This document shows positions 44,051-53,427 of a DNA stretch of 64,000 nt, one piece after another (within the stretch, counting starts at the first letter, position 1; each line of letters starts with the position of its first letter). The translations under genes were made by a program, and so were the position numbers. Origin of the DNA: Candidatus Hydrogenedens sp. (GTDB lineage: Bacteria; Hydrogenedentota; Hydrogenedentia; Hydrogenedentales; Hydrogenedentaceae); the NCBI GenBank assembly GCA_035361075.1, contig DAOSBX010000013.1, positions 1 to 64,000 on the forward strand, in the 5' to 3' direction. Below the pieces are notes generated by a model that ran no database searches, had not been told where the DNA came from, and was given only the letters and a program-made list of their open reading frames with translations.

Positions 44051-45769
44051 ATGGTTGCTTTTTATATTTTATTTTGTGTTTCATGTGCAAATGATGTTGG
44101 GCAGATTTATTCTTCTTTAGCGGAGAAAAATGATAGTGCTCGTCTTTGGCTTGTTGCAGACCCACAAATAGGACCAGCGGATAGCGATTCTGGCTATGAA
44201 CGAGAATTGGAATTGTTATTAGAAAAGTTTGTTGAGTTAGCAAATCAGGAACAACCCGATGTTGTAATATTTAACGGCGATTTAGTTGCCTTTCCTAAGC
44301 CTAATTATTTTGCAGGTTTCGAGAAGGCAGTGAAACCGTTAAAGATGCCGATAGCATTAGTTCATGGAAATCATGATGGAAAATATAACGATGGTTTGTT
44401 CTTAGATTTGCAGGAGCATCTATGTGGTTTTCGTGCACCGAATTATGCTTTTGATATTGGAACATGGCGGATGGTGATTTTATGTGCACCTGAATTACTG
44501 TCACCGAACGGTGGTTTTGAGGAGCAATTAAGCTGGCTTGAGAATGAATTGCATGAGGCATGGCGTCGACCTGTAGTAGTATTTTTACACTATCATTTAC
44601 TGCCTGTAGGTCTATCACAATTGGAATATTACACATACCCAAAAGATAAGAAAAACAAATTGTTAGATGTTCTTGTCCGCTATGGCAATGTCCAATATGT
44701 GTTTATGGGGCATGTTCATAATGGAGTTAAAGCTTCAGTCAGAACTGCTTGGGAGTATCAGGGCACAACGTTTGTGGTTCTTCCAACGTTAGTTAACGGT
44801 AGAGCCTTTGGAGAAGAGTACCCACAATTTAATACTAATCAAGATCGGGGTTATTTCGCAGAGGCAGAAATATCCCAATCAAAATTAAAACTATATGGTA
44901 GGCAATTAGGTTGTTCTGCAAAATATGAATTTCCTGAACGATTTCCTATCTTCACCCGTGACATGGACCCTCGTGCATTTGAACATTGGTGTAAAATTGC
45001 GAATACACCAGAGATTGTAAATGGAGATTTTGAAAATAAGTCGAAAGGTTGGTTTTTCCCATATCGGTATCAATCAGAGCAGGAATCAGGATTTATTTGG
45101 GAAACAAAATCATGCGACCAGTTTTCAGGTACCACAGCATTACATCTCTACACTCGATATAAGGGACATGCATGGCAATATGACGAGACAATGGATGTCT
45201 ATCAGGTATTACGAGTTCCTAATAACAATGTAAAGCCTACATGTAAGTTGCAATATTATGTTCCAAATAACGAAAAGAGCTTTTATGGTGGGGGTTATAT
45301 CCGTATCGCATTATTTGCAGACACGGAGCTTCGTTGGATGTGGGTAGGTCATTGGGGAGCCCGTGAGGAGCGAGTAAAACACATTCCAAAAATATGGAAT
45401 TATCACGACGAATATCCAAAAAAAGCGAGGACATTAGACCAATATAGGGAACAAGGAATTATGGTATCAATGCGGTTACCCGATTATGGATACAGGTCGC
45501 ATCAAATCAGCCTTAACCTTCCAGAAATCTACCAATTAATAAATGTGGACAAATCATTTGATTCGTTAAACTTCGATACAATGCTTGTTATGCTTGGAGT
45601 CTGGTGTGGTAATGAAGAAGGTTCATTTAGCGGTGCATGGTTCGACAACATCACCGTAGATTGGCAAGGGAACACCAATTCGACCATAGATAATAAATCT
45701 ATATCACTTGAAATGTTTTCACTTCCTCTACCATACGGTAAATGGTATTCTATGGGTCACGACAAATAA
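44051..45769 (+). CDS. Exported calcineurin-like metallophosphoesterase
   Basis: This 572-residue protein has a short hydrophobic N-terminus (about 1-13, ending VSCAN), possibly a lipoprotein signal, then the metal-binding motifs DPQIG (about 33), GDLVAF (about 76), GNHDG (about 103), HYH (about 184) and GHVHNG (about 222). The first motif has DPQ instead of the usual DxH, as in some subfamilies. From about residue 320 a C-terminal beta-sandwich of CBM type appears (VNGDFENKSKGWFFPY then SLNLPEIYQ). An upstream in-frame ATG at 44021 is blocked by a stop, so 44051 is used. The substrate is unknown. Confidence 0.86.
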   Translation: MVAFYILFCVSCANDVGQIYSSLAEKNDSARLWLVADPQIGPADSDSGYERELELLLEKFVELANQEQPDVVIFNGDLVAFPKPNYFAGFEKAVKPLKMPIALVHGNHDGKYNDGLFLDLQEHLCGFRAPNYAFDIGTWRMVILCAPELLSPNGGFEEQLSWLENELHEAWRRPVVVFLHYHLLPVGLSQLEYYTYPKDKKNKLLDVLVRYGNVQYVFMGHVHNGVKASVRTAWEYQGTTFVVLPTLVNGRAFGEEYPQFNTNQDRGYFAEAEISQSKLKLYGRQLGCSAKYEFPERFPIFTRDMDPRAFEHWCKIANTPEIVNGDFENKSKGWFFPYRYQSEQESGFIWETKSCDQFSGTTALHLYTRYKGHAWQYDETMDVYQVLRVPNNNVKPTCKLQYYVPNNEKSFYGGGYIRIALFADTELRWMWVGHWGAREERVKHIPKIWNYHDEYPKKARTLDQYREQGIMVSMRLPDYGYRSHQISLNLPEIYQLINVDKSFDSLNFDTMLVMLGVWCGNEEGSFSGAWFDNITVDWQGNTNSTIDNKSISLEMFSLPLPYGKWYSMGHDK

Positions 45770-45822
45770 ACATCAGGGCTCGGCTCGTGTTTGAAAATAT
45801 ATTTTATTTTACTTTGTAAAAA

Positions 45823-47253
45823 TTAGGTTCTATATGCCCTTAATACACGAGGAAGGTCAAATAATTCGTGGGCATTACGATTCATAATACGTTGAACCAA
45901 GGTAGGTACTTCGGACTCGCTAAGCCAGCCTTCTTGTAATAGGTGCATTATTGCCAGAGCAATTCCTTTGCGGGCAATTTTAGCATGCCCTGGAACAAGT
46001 TCTACAGGAATATAATCACCACCGAAGGTGAATATCTTATGTGCAGGTGCTGTAGTAAGGAACTCCTTCAAAAATCGTGTTGCAGAAGCAGGGTCAATAA
46101 TCCACGACCAGCACATGTCCGCATAGACATTGTGGTAATGTTTGCATAAGGCTATTAATTCATGTTGATATGGATATGAAATATGCATCAGCACAAAAGT
46201 TGTATTCGGGAAGTCTTTGATTAGCGATACGAGGTCAGATAGGTTATCACGAACTCGTGATAAATCCATTCCATCATATCCAGCGAAATATCCCGTGTGC
46301 AATTTTACAGGCAAATGATATTCTGTAGCACATTGCAAGCACTTGCGGAATAAGTTGTCTTGAATGGCTTTAAGTTCTTCAGGCTTTAAGGAACTCGGTT
46401 TTTGAACAAATTGTTTAAAGATGGACTCTATATCCTTATCCTTAACATTTTCGTATAAGAGCCGTCTCCTGTAAGCGGACTGGTCTTTTATAGCAATTGC
46501 CTTCTGCCCGAATCGTTCGAAGATATGTTCAATTGTGGTATGGGCTTGTTTTAATGTCTTTATTGGTTTCTCTGCAAATTTATTCAGATTAGAAATTTTA
46601 GAAATAGAACTGGCAATGCCAACTGTGGATATATCGAAACATAACAGGTCTGAAGCAGGTTCACTTTCCCTAAAGGTTCCACTTTGTAGGCAATTAACCT
46701 GTGCATAATCGATATGTGCTACGTCACGTAATATTCGGCGATAGAAACCAGATTGAATTTGTTCATTTAACTGCTGGCTTATGGTTTCACAATTTTCTTC
46801 ACAAATATCGTCTTCTCCGTAAAGGGCTTTTACACTTTCACGAACACACAGTAAATAGCCGGTATTTCTGCATCGTTCATAAAATGGTGCTATCAATTTC
46901 CATTTATCCTTAGGGGATAATTCCCATGAAATAAGTTTTTTATAATCATCTCGGGATAGTCCAGATACCTGTAGGTCAGAATCCGCATAGTGGCTAAAAA
47001 GCATTCCAAAATCAGGAGCAGGTGTTTTGTCCTTATTCCCTTTGTTTGCAATTCGGTCGCTCTCAGGAGGCAGATGTTCATGAGTATCTACAAAAGGTGT
47101 CTTTTCAACTAAGCCATATACATCCGATAAAAGTTCTGTGGATAGATTACTGGTGGCAATAATTGACGGTGAATTAGTACCACCAAGCATACTTAAACTA
47201 AAAGTAGAGCCTGTTATGCCGATAAAGTCTCGGCGATTTATGTTTTCACTCAT
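45823..47253 (-). CDS. Exported amidohydrolase-related protein
   Basis: This 476-residue protein has a twin-arginine-like signal (INRRDFIGITG then a weak hydrophobic run). The amidohydrolase fold is indicated by TPFVDTHEHLPPE (metal-binding HxH at strand 1), KLHTGYFAGYDG (strand 5 His), FVLMHISYPY (strand 6 His) and FTFGGDYIPVEL (strand 8 Asp). The spacing resembles Amidohydro_2 and uronate-isomerase-like enzymes. Reaction and substrate are not readable. It is last in a leftward run after the radical SAM and GT9 genes, though a 131-bp gap separates it. Confidence 0.85.
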   Translation of the reverse strand: MSENINRRDFIGITGSTFSLSMLGGTNSPSIIATSNLSTELLSDVYGLVEKTPFVDTHEHLPPESDRIANKGNKDKTPAPDFGMLFSHYADSDLQVSGLSRDDYKKLISWELSPKDKWKLIAPFYERCRNTGYLLCVRESVKALYGEDDICEENCETISQQLNEQIQSGFYRRILRDVAHIDYAQVNCLQSGTFRESEPASDLLCFDISTVGIASSISKISNLNKFAEKPIKTLKQAHTTIEHIFERFGQKAIAIKDQSAYRRRLLYENVKDKDIESIFKQFVQKPSSLKPEELKAIQDNLFRKCLQCATEYHLPVKLHTGYFAGYDGMDLSRVRDNLSDLVSLIKDFPNTTFVLMHISYPYQHELIALCKHYHNVYADMCWSWIIDPASATRFLKEFLTTAPAHKIFTFGGDYIPVELVPGHAKIARKGIALAIMHLLQEGWLSESEVPTLVQRIMNRNAHELFDLPRVLRAYRT

Positions 47254-47384
47254 AAAATCATCCCTTCTTAAATGAACAATGTTATTATAATACTGTTTTT
47301 AAAAATACTATGTAAATATTCAAAAGTGAAAGATATTATTGCTCCATTAAAAAGACATAGGGTATATATAGTTTGTATATATTT

Positions 47385-48470
47385 TTACTTTAGGTAGAAT
47401 AGAAATTCTTTTAGGAGAGTAGGCAATTCGGAAAACAAAGTTTTTGCATTAAGACGTAGGCTAAATTCAGTATTGGTTGTATCCCAGCAGTACTTTTTAC
47501 AACGGCAGACCTGCATCCGATACTGATGAAATTCTTGCGAATGCCATATATCTTCAAGGGATTTATTTCTTACGGACAATGTACTTTCAATATCACAACA
47601 AGCACCTATGTTCCCTTCTGGTGTAATTATGCAATCCAAAAAACCTGCATAGCACGTGAATTTATTAGGTTGAATAAACGTTCTCGGAATTCCTTTATAA
47701 AAATTATCGGAGGTCGTAAGTATTTTTTCCTGTTTGCAAAGTGCCTGTGTCTGTTTCAGTTCTTCCTCAAGCTCTTTAATATCATTTGCATCGAAAAAGT
47801 ATTCTGTCCATGAATCCTCACGTTTAAATCGATGGAGTAAATTTTTATGTACTGGGGCAAACTTAATTTGATGAACCCCTGCTTCTTTTGCCAGTTTAAC
47901 AAGGTTGGACATTCCTCGAAAGTTTTTCCGCGTTATCACAACATTAATGCTCGTTCTTATCTCAGGTGCAATTTTATGAATCCATAGTATCCCTTCCATT
48001 GTTCGTTTAAACTGTCCTTTACCTCTGATAGAGTCATGGACTTCTTCCGAAGCACTATCCAAAGAAAAGGAAATGGTTTTTACACCAGCCTCTTTTAAGG
48101 ATTGGGCTCTTGATTTGTCAATAAGTGTGCCATTTGTGCAAAGGTGTGTAGAAATATTATTTTTGTCCGCACATGCTATGATTTCTTCAAGGTCTTTTCG
48201 TAGTAGTGGTTCTCCACCAGATATTGAAATAATCATTGTCCCCAATTTCTTTGCAGAATGGATAACGTTCTTCCACTCTTCTGTATTCAATTCTTTTGGA
48301 TTGTAAATTTCTCTCAGTTCACAAAGACCACACATAACACAACGAAGATTACAGCGGTACGTAACAAAGGCAATAAGAATAGGTAAATAGTAAGGGATAG
48401 ACTCCCTCCATCGACTCCAAATGATATTTGCTACCTTAACACCTGTTTTTATTGGGGTTATAATATTCAT
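47385..48470 (-). CDS. Radical SAM protein with SPASM domain
   Basis: This 361-residue enzyme generates a 5'-deoxyadenosyl radical. The radical SAM cluster is CNLRCVMC (about 40-47), followed by GGEPLLRKDL and the SAM-binding strands. The C-terminal SPASM region (about 275-345) carries CYAGFLDCIITPEGNIGACC in two neighbouring blocks and CRCKKYCW, which would bind auxiliary Fe-S clusters. Targets in this family include peptides and sugars. It starts 21 bp after the GT9 gene and is probably co-transcribed, so a role in glycan or lipid modification is possible. Confidence 0.88.
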   Translation of the reverse strand: MNIITPIKTGVKVANIIWSRWRESIPYYLPILIAFVTYRCNLRCVMCGLCELREIYNPKELNTEEWKNVIHSAKKLGTMIISISGGEPLLRKDLEEIIACADKNNISTHLCTNGTLIDKSRAQSLKEAGVKTISFSLDSASEEVHDSIRGKGQFKRTMEGILWIHKIAPEIRTSINVVITRKNFRGMSNLVKLAKEAGVHQIKFAPVHKNLLHRFKREDSWTEYFFDANDIKELEEELKQTQALCKQEKILTTSDNFYKGIPRTFIQPNKFTCYAGFLDCIITPEGNIGACCDIESTLSVRNKSLEDIWHSQEFHQYRMQVCRCKKYCWDTTNTEFSLRLNAKTLFSELPTLLKEFLFYLK

Positions 48471-48491
48471 TTTCTAATCAAATCATGAATG

Positions 48492-49742
48492 TTATTTGTT
48501 TGTATCTAATACTGTCGTTGAGAAAGAAGATAGAGATTTACACACTTCTTCAAAAACGTTGTCTACCGATATCATTTGTACACATAAATTGTTATTACAG
48601 AAAGAAAACCGATAATTATGAGCGTTCAGGCATGGGCTACATGCGAGGTTTGTATATAACACATGCACATTATCTCCAATAGGTGCAAACAGGACGGGGG
48701 TTTCAGGCCCAAATAATACAACAATTCCTATCGTTGATGTTGTCGCAAAATGAGCTGGTCCACTATCATTTGTTACCAAAACATCACAAAGGTTGTATAA
48801 CGTTAGCAAGTCCTCAAAATCTGTCTCACCTGCTGTATTGATAAAGTAATCGGTTCCGAACGTTCTTTCAAACTTTGATAGTTCTTCACGTTCTTCAGCA
48901 AAACCTGTTAGCACGAACACAATTTCAGGATATCGTTGAATGAGTTTTTCGCATAGACTAAAATAATTTTCAAATGGCCATTTACGAACACGAAGCAAAT
49001 CACATGGATTAGGAGTTAGAATAACATAAGGCTTCTTTTTCCCGTGTGTTGGGTCGATACCAAGCCGTTGTTCCCATTTCCGCTTTCGTTCTGGATGTGG
49101 GACATAACGCGGAATGATTAATGGTTCATGCAAGAAGGGGATTTTTAGTAAAGGTATTTCAAATGGTTTTTCCTTAATTGCCTCTACCATAAGGAGATAT
49201 ACATAAGCAGTGTGTATATAAGGGTTATAGGTTACCTTATGTGTCATTAGATTGCCCCGATAAGGCGTATCGTTCAAGAATCCATGCATTCCAACCCGTG
49301 CTCGGGCTCCACTAAGGTAGGTAATAATTGCGGAACCCCTTGAGAAAAATTCGCAGTCTATAGCCGTGTCTATTTTTATCCGACGGCATTTACACATGTA
49401 TCTAAACACATCACGGAGAAGCCTGAAAACATTTGATGTGTCAATCTCAATGATATTTTCTTTTGGCAGTATTTCTAATGTCGGCAAAACAAAACTATTT
49501 TTCTTAAACACACACGCATAAACATTCTCTTTACCAACCCATTGTTTTGCTCTCTCTAATGCTGGAATTGCTAATACCATAGCCCCTTGTTCAATTAATT
49601 TTACGAAAATAATCTTTTTGGGGTTATGAATTTCCCCCTTTACCCTTGAAAATAAAGAGCATATTTTATTGAAGATAGTTAACAGAAAACAGAGAAGTAT
49701 GCCGACCCATCGGTCAAGAAGACGAATTGTTTCGGATTGCAA
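48492..49742 (-). CDS. Glycosyltransferase family 9 (heptosyltransferase-like)
   Basis: This 416-residue GT-B enzyme resembles ADP-heptose:LPS heptosyltransferases. The C-terminal donor site has VTNDSGPAHFATTSTIGIVVLFG (two halves) and ETPVLFAPIG, the GT9 signature. A hydrophobic N-terminal segment (about 13-32) may associate it with the membrane. It starts at TTG, with AAAAAAGGAA about 9 nt upstream. It supports a lipopolysaccharide-type outer membrane. The downstream radical SAM gene is 21 bp away. Confidence 0.9.
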   Translation of the reverse strand: MQSETIRLLDRWVGILLCFLLTIFNKICSLFSRVKGEIHNPKKIIFVKLIEQGAMVLAIPALERAKQWVGKENVYACVFKKNSFVLPTLEILPKENIIEIDTSNVFRLLRDVFRYMCKCRRIKIDTAIDCEFFSRGSAIITYLSGARARVGMHGFLNDTPYRGNLMTHKVTYNPYIHTAYVYLLMVEAIKEKPFEIPLLKIPFLHEPLIIPRYVPHPERKRKWEQRLGIDPTHGKKKPYVILTPNPCDLLRVRKWPFENYFSLCEKLIQRYPEIVFVLTGFAEEREELSKFERTFGTDYFINTAGETDFEDLLTLYNLCDVLVTNDSGPAHFATTSTIGIVVLFGPETPVLFAPIGDNVHVLYTNLACSPCLNAHNYRFSFCNNNLCVQMISVDNVFEEVCKSLSSFSTTVLDTNK

Positions 49743-49788
49743 GGGTTAATTCCTTTTTTCTCAAAATATGAGTTATTTTACCGAATGT

Positions 49789-50382
49789 TTATTTGTTTTC
49801 AGATGTTTGAATAACACAGTCAAGTGTTCCTATCACTGGCTTAACAGTTCCGTCCGACATTTTCTGCTGGATTATTTTACCTTTGTCATCAAAGGCAGTT
49901 AACAAGATGGTTTTACTACCATAAACATCAACAGGTAGGGTAATCATTCCTGTCCAAATACCATCTCCTGCTGTCTCATCCCCATTCTGTCCATCATCTC
50001 TCAAATCGGCATTAATGTTTGTCCCAAAAATATTTGCTGAAATAGTGTCTATTATCTTTAAAGGGTCAATTGGTTTTGCAAAAATTTTCAATGATGTCCC
50101 TGCAACAGGATTTTCAGGTTCACCTCGAATTTCTTGAAAGCCTAACGAAGGACTCTCTTTTACCTCTTCTTGAACTGCTTCACTTGAACTGTAAATGTGG
50201 ATGCGAAAAGGGTCTTCCGAACTTTGTTGGGTTGAGTATCCAATTCCAGCCTGTCGGAGAAGTTCAATTATCCTCGAAATGTCATCTATTGAACCCTGAA
50301 TGCTAAGGGTTAGCTCCACTGCGTAAGCCAAACGTGAACATAAAATAACTACCAGAACCGTTAATATTAAATACCTTCTCAT
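49789..50382 (-). CDS. Exported protein with choice-of-anchor X-like domain
   Basis: This 197-residue protein has a signal peptide (MRRYLILTVLVVILCSRLAYA). I start it at ATG 50382, which follows GGAGG; an in-frame ATG 39 bp upstream lacks a site. Residues about 100-175 resemble a choice-of-anchor X domain, with LRDDGQNGDETAGDGIWTG (a calcium-type loop) and strand SKTILLTAFDDKG. The first third resembles a secretin-like alpha/beta fragment but is unassigned. It precedes GT9 by 46 bp and may be co-transcribed. Confidence 0.65.
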   Translation of the reverse strand: MRRYLILTVLVVILCSRLAYAVELTLSIQGSIDDISRIIELLRQAGIGYSTQQSSEDPFRIHIYSSSEAVQEEVKESPSLGFQEIRGEPENPVAGTSLKIFAKPIDPLKIIDTISANIFGTNINADLRDDGQNGDETAGDGIWTGMITLPVDVYGSKTILLTAFDDKGKIIQQKMSDGTVKPVIGTLDCVIQTSENK

Positions 50383-50526
50383 ATCAATTGTCCTCCATCG
50401 TGAAATTAATCTTAAAATCATGTTGTTAATTAATACTATAATTATTTATACTTAAAAATCATATCTACTATATAAAAAAGGAGTAATAATTTCAAAGAAA
50501 AAATAATTAAAAGGGTGAAATAATCT

Positions 50527-51339
50527 ATGAATAAAATCGTTTTTATCCCTATCGTGCTGGTTTTAGGCATCGTTTCCATCGGTTTTTACTCATGGTTCTT
50601 TGCTCAACCACGATTAACACGGGTTCAAATGGCACAGGCAGAAGAGGCATTAAAAAAACTTGAACAAGCAAAAGAAATCTCAAAAGAAAATGAGGAGACT
50701 GGAAAAATGGAAAACGAAAATACAAAAAAAAATACAAGTGTAGTTGAAAAAAAGGAAGAGACAAACCCAAACACAATCCCTTCCGCTCAGGAAATACCCC
50801 TTGAACAAATGCCAGAGAAAGCACCAGATGTTTTTAAAGTCCGCTTCGAATGCTCAAATGGGAACTTTACTATAGAATGTCACAAAGACTGGGCACCTAT
50901 CGGCGTTGAACATTTTTACGAATTATTGAAGGTAAAATTTTATGATTCCGCACGTTTTTTCCGAGTTGTCCCGGGCTTTGTTGTTCAATTTGGGTTAGCT
51001 GGAGACCCGCAGTTAAATATGAAATATGGCGAAAAAACGATAAAAGACGACCCCGTAAAACAGAGTAACTTAAAAGGGACTGTTACGTACGCAAAAAGTT
51101 CGCTACCCAATTCCCGTTCCACACAACTATTTATCAATCTTGCAGATAATGTTCGGTTAGATTCAATGGGTTTTGCACCTTTTGCCCGTGTGATTGAAGG
51201 GATGGAGGTTGTGGAAAGTATCAATCCAAAACATGGCGAGGCACCCGACCAAAGAATGATAAGAATGCAAGGAAACACATATCTGAACAGCATGTTCCCT
51301 GATTTAGACTATATCAAGCGTGCTTATTTTGTAAAGTAA
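50527..51339 (+). CDS. Membrane-anchored cyclophilin-type peptidyl-prolyl isomerase
   Basis: This 270-residue protein has an N-terminal TM segment (about 5-25), a charged Glu/Lys-rich coiled-coil linker (about 35-85), and a cyclophilin domain (about 95-265). The core is FECSNGNFTIECHKDWAPIGVEHFYELL (two strands), RFFRVVPGFVVQFG, and SRSTQLFINLADN. The FFRVV...FVVQ catalytic Arg/Phe/Gln set looks intact. It probably folds exported proteins. AAGGGTGA is upstream of the ATG. It converges on the SDR gene. Confidence 0.9.
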   Translation: MNKIVFIPIVLVLGIVSIGFYSWFFAQPRLTRVQMAQAEEALKKLEQAKEISKENEETGKMENENTKKNTSVVEKKEETNPNTIPSAQEIPLEQMPEKAPDVFKVRFECSNGNFTIECHKDWAPIGVEHFYELLKVKFYDSARFFRVVPGFVVQFGLAGDPQLNMKYGEKTIKDDPVKQSNLKGTVTYAKSSLPNSRSTQLFINLADNVRLDSMGFAPFARVIEGMEVVESINPKHGEAPDQRMIRMQGNTYLNSMFPDLDYIKRAYFVK

Positions 51340-51365
51340 TCCATTCTTTTTAAGAACCCCGCAAA

Positions 51366-52211
51366 TTATTTTTTCTCATCATCAAATGGGTGAACAGGTA
51401 ATGGGAGTTTTATTGCTTTTTTGAGAGGTACAAGACCTACTAAAAAACGGTATGTCCTTGGAAAGTGTCTTGCAAAGAAAATAGAAAGTTTCCCGTGCAT
51501 TGTGATGACGACTTCAGGTTTCCTTCGATATATCGCACAAACAATCTGTTTTGCTGTTTTGTCAACGGGATAGACCAAAAAAGAAGGGACAGGGTCGGGG
51601 CGACTTGTAAGTTCACCATATTTGTTCTTCTGTCGAATTTCTGTGCCAATAAAGCCTGGATTTATACATGTTACCGAAACCCCAAGAGGTTTCAAGTCAA
51701 AATAACTGCATTCTGACAAGGCTACCACTGCATATTTACTACTACAATATGGTGCTGAAAAAGGTGTACATACCCTTCCTGCAACACTGCCTACGATGCC
51801 AAGTCTCCCTTTTTGTTGTATCAAATATGGTAGGGTTAATTCCATCGTGTTCAATACACCAAAAAAATTAACTTCAAATTGCCTCCGAAAATCTTCAACC
51901 TTCAATTTAGCAATGTGTCCAGGAATACCCATGCCTGCATTTGCCAGTACAACGTCAATTTTTCCCCACAATTTAATAATTTCTGCTACTGCATTTGTCA
52001 TCTGATTATAGTCAGTTACATCAGCAACAAAATATTCAGCACTACCTCCTGCTTTTAAAATTTCATCCTTTACCTGTTCAAGTTTCTCTTTTCTGCGGGC
52101 AATGAGAGCCACTTTTGCCCCTTCTTGTGCAAAGACTTTTGCAGTTGCAGAACCAATACCTTCCGACGCACCAGTAATAAGTACTACCTGCTCCGAAAAT
52201 CTTTTACCCAT
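51366..52211 (-). CDS. Short-chain dehydrogenase/reductase
   Basis: This 281-residue NAD(P)-dependent oxidoreductase has cofactor motif GASEGIGSATA (about 14-24), NAG (about 90), catalytic Ser in IVGSVAG (about 139-145), and YCSSKYA (Tyr about 156, Lys about 160). The PG motif follows (NPGFIGTEI). The C-terminus has a membrane-proximal stretch (about 250-270), seen in long-chain 3-ketoacyl or sphinganine reductase types. The substrate is not readable. It is transcribed leftward. Confidence 0.9.
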   Translation of the reverse strand: MGKRFSEQVVLITGASEGIGSATAKVFAQEGAKVALIARRKEKLEQVKDEILKAGGSAEYFVADVTDYNQMTNAVAEIIKLWGKIDVVLANAGMGIPGHIAKLKVEDFRRQFEVNFFGVLNTMELTLPYLIQQKGRLGIVGSVAGRVCTPFSAPYCSSKYAVVALSECSYFDLKPLGVSVTCINPGFIGTEIRQKNKYGELTSRPDPVPSFLVYPVDKTAKQIVCAIYRRKPEVVITMHGKLSIFFARHFPRTYRFLVGLVPLKKAIKLPLPVHPFDDEKK

Positions 52212-52236
52212 AAATTAGTCCTTCTTAATGGTATAT

Positions 52237-52725
52237 TTATCGTAATCTTTGTAAAGGTTGACCATTATAACAAAGAGTATTCCCGCAAATGTCAGCCGCT
52301 ACTGTTTGTGTTTGACCCATGAAAGAAACAGTCGCCACTATCTTGTTCCCTTGCACCCGCCAATTGCCTGTGATATTCCCTACCATGGGATGTGAAGCGA
52401 CTGCTTGTCCCCCAGGATTTAAACTCACCTGTACCATACCATAAGGCGTAGGAACACTCCACATCGTCCCTGTAAAGTCTGGCGGTCCTTGTGGAATCTG
52501 TGGAACCTGATATTGTACTTGTGGGATGGCTTCTTGTGTCGGTGGGGGAACTAATTTGTTGGGATTTGGCTCCAGATTAGACGCCGTCGTTTGTTGGTTT
52601 GATTTTGACGTTGTTGGAGCCGAAGGTGTCGAAGTTGGTAAGAATTGATTTTTCAATCCAGCCAGAATTGGAACTCCTATTACCAATACAAGAATTACAA
52701 TAAAAATTATCAAGCCCCGATTCAT
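52237..52725 (-). CDS. Membrane-anchored protein, tandem paralog A
   Basis: This 162-residue protein has an N-terminal TM anchor (MNRGLIIFIVILVLVIGVPI), a Ser/Thr/Pro/Gln-rich linker (about 28-78), and a small beta domain with VSLNPGGQAVASHP, GNWRVQGNKIVATVSFMGQ and DICGNTLCYNG. The same domain and layout occur in the adjacent paralog B, 35 bp upstream in transcription. No database family was recognised. The extracytoplasmic domain looks like a small beta-sandwich or lipocalin fragment. The two are probably one transcript. Confidence 0.75.
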   Translation of the reverse strand: MNRGLIIFIVILVLVIGVPILAGLKNQFLPTSTPSAPTTSKSNQQTTASNLEPNPNKLVPPPTQEAIPQVQYQVPQIPQGPPDFTGTMWSVPTPYGMVQVSLNPGGQAVASHPMVGNITGNWRVQGNKIVATVSFMGQTQTVAADICGNTLCYNGQPLQRLR

Positions 52726-52760
52726 TACAAAATCTCCTTGTCAATAGCACTGTAATATGT

Positions 52761-53225
52761 TTATTGGGCTCGTTTAATTTCCTTATCCTGAAAATAAATT
52801 TTGTCTCCGTAAATATCACATTCCACTGAGTGTGTTTTCCCTTGGAAATTAATTGATGCGATAAGTTTTCCACCATTGACCTGCCAATTCCCAACTAAAT
52901 GGTCTGTACCTAACATTTGTATTGCAAGCGCTCTCAACTCTGGCGGAACCGTCGCAACAGCCTGTCCCCCTGCATTTAGGGTTATGGTGACAGGGGCTGG
53001 GATTGAAGGGTGTTTTACAATCCACGACGTCCCTACAAGATTCGATTCGTTAAGCAATGGTGGAGCAGGTTTCGGCTTCGTTGTCGGACCAGATGCCTCT
53101 TCTTTAGTATCTGCGGAATTCATCATCATCTGAACCATGATAATATTTTTTATTACCGCTAAAAAGGGAACTCCAATAACAAGAAATAGAATTAGGAAAA
53201 AAATTCCCAATATTTTTTTATTCAC
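52761..53225 (-). CDS. Membrane-anchored protein, tandem paralog B
   Basis: This 154-residue protein is a paralog of the next gene in transcription order: TM anchor MNKKILGIFFLILFLVIGVPF, a Pro-rich linker (about 45-60), then ITLNAGGQAVATVPPE, GNWQVNGGKLIASINFQGK and CDIYGDKIYFQD. The shared GGQAVA, GNW-V-G-K and D-I-G cores imply recent or constrained duplication. An AAGGAGAAA site lies just upstream of its start. The function is unknown. It is divergent from the PlsC-like gene. Confidence 0.75.
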   Translation of the reverse strand: MNKKILGIFFLILFLVIGVPFLAVIKNIIMVQMMMNSADTKEEASGPTTKPKPAPPLLNESNLVGTSWIVKHPSIPAPVTITLNAGGQAVATVPPELRALAIQMLGTDHLVGNWQVNGGKLIASINFQGKTHSVECDIYGDKIYFQDKEIKRAQ

Positions 53226-53427
53226 TTCAAATTTCTCCTTTTATTTCACAATACTAATTTATACATTCTTGATAGATTTCTTAATATTATATACAATAAT
53301 TTAATACCAAATATAAAAAAGATAGTTTTAAAATTCAGATGATATTCTTTGCTTACCTTTTATATAATCTAATGTTAATTGTCTAACAATTTTTTGATAA
53401 CTTAACTCTGTCGAGAAAATAATATTC

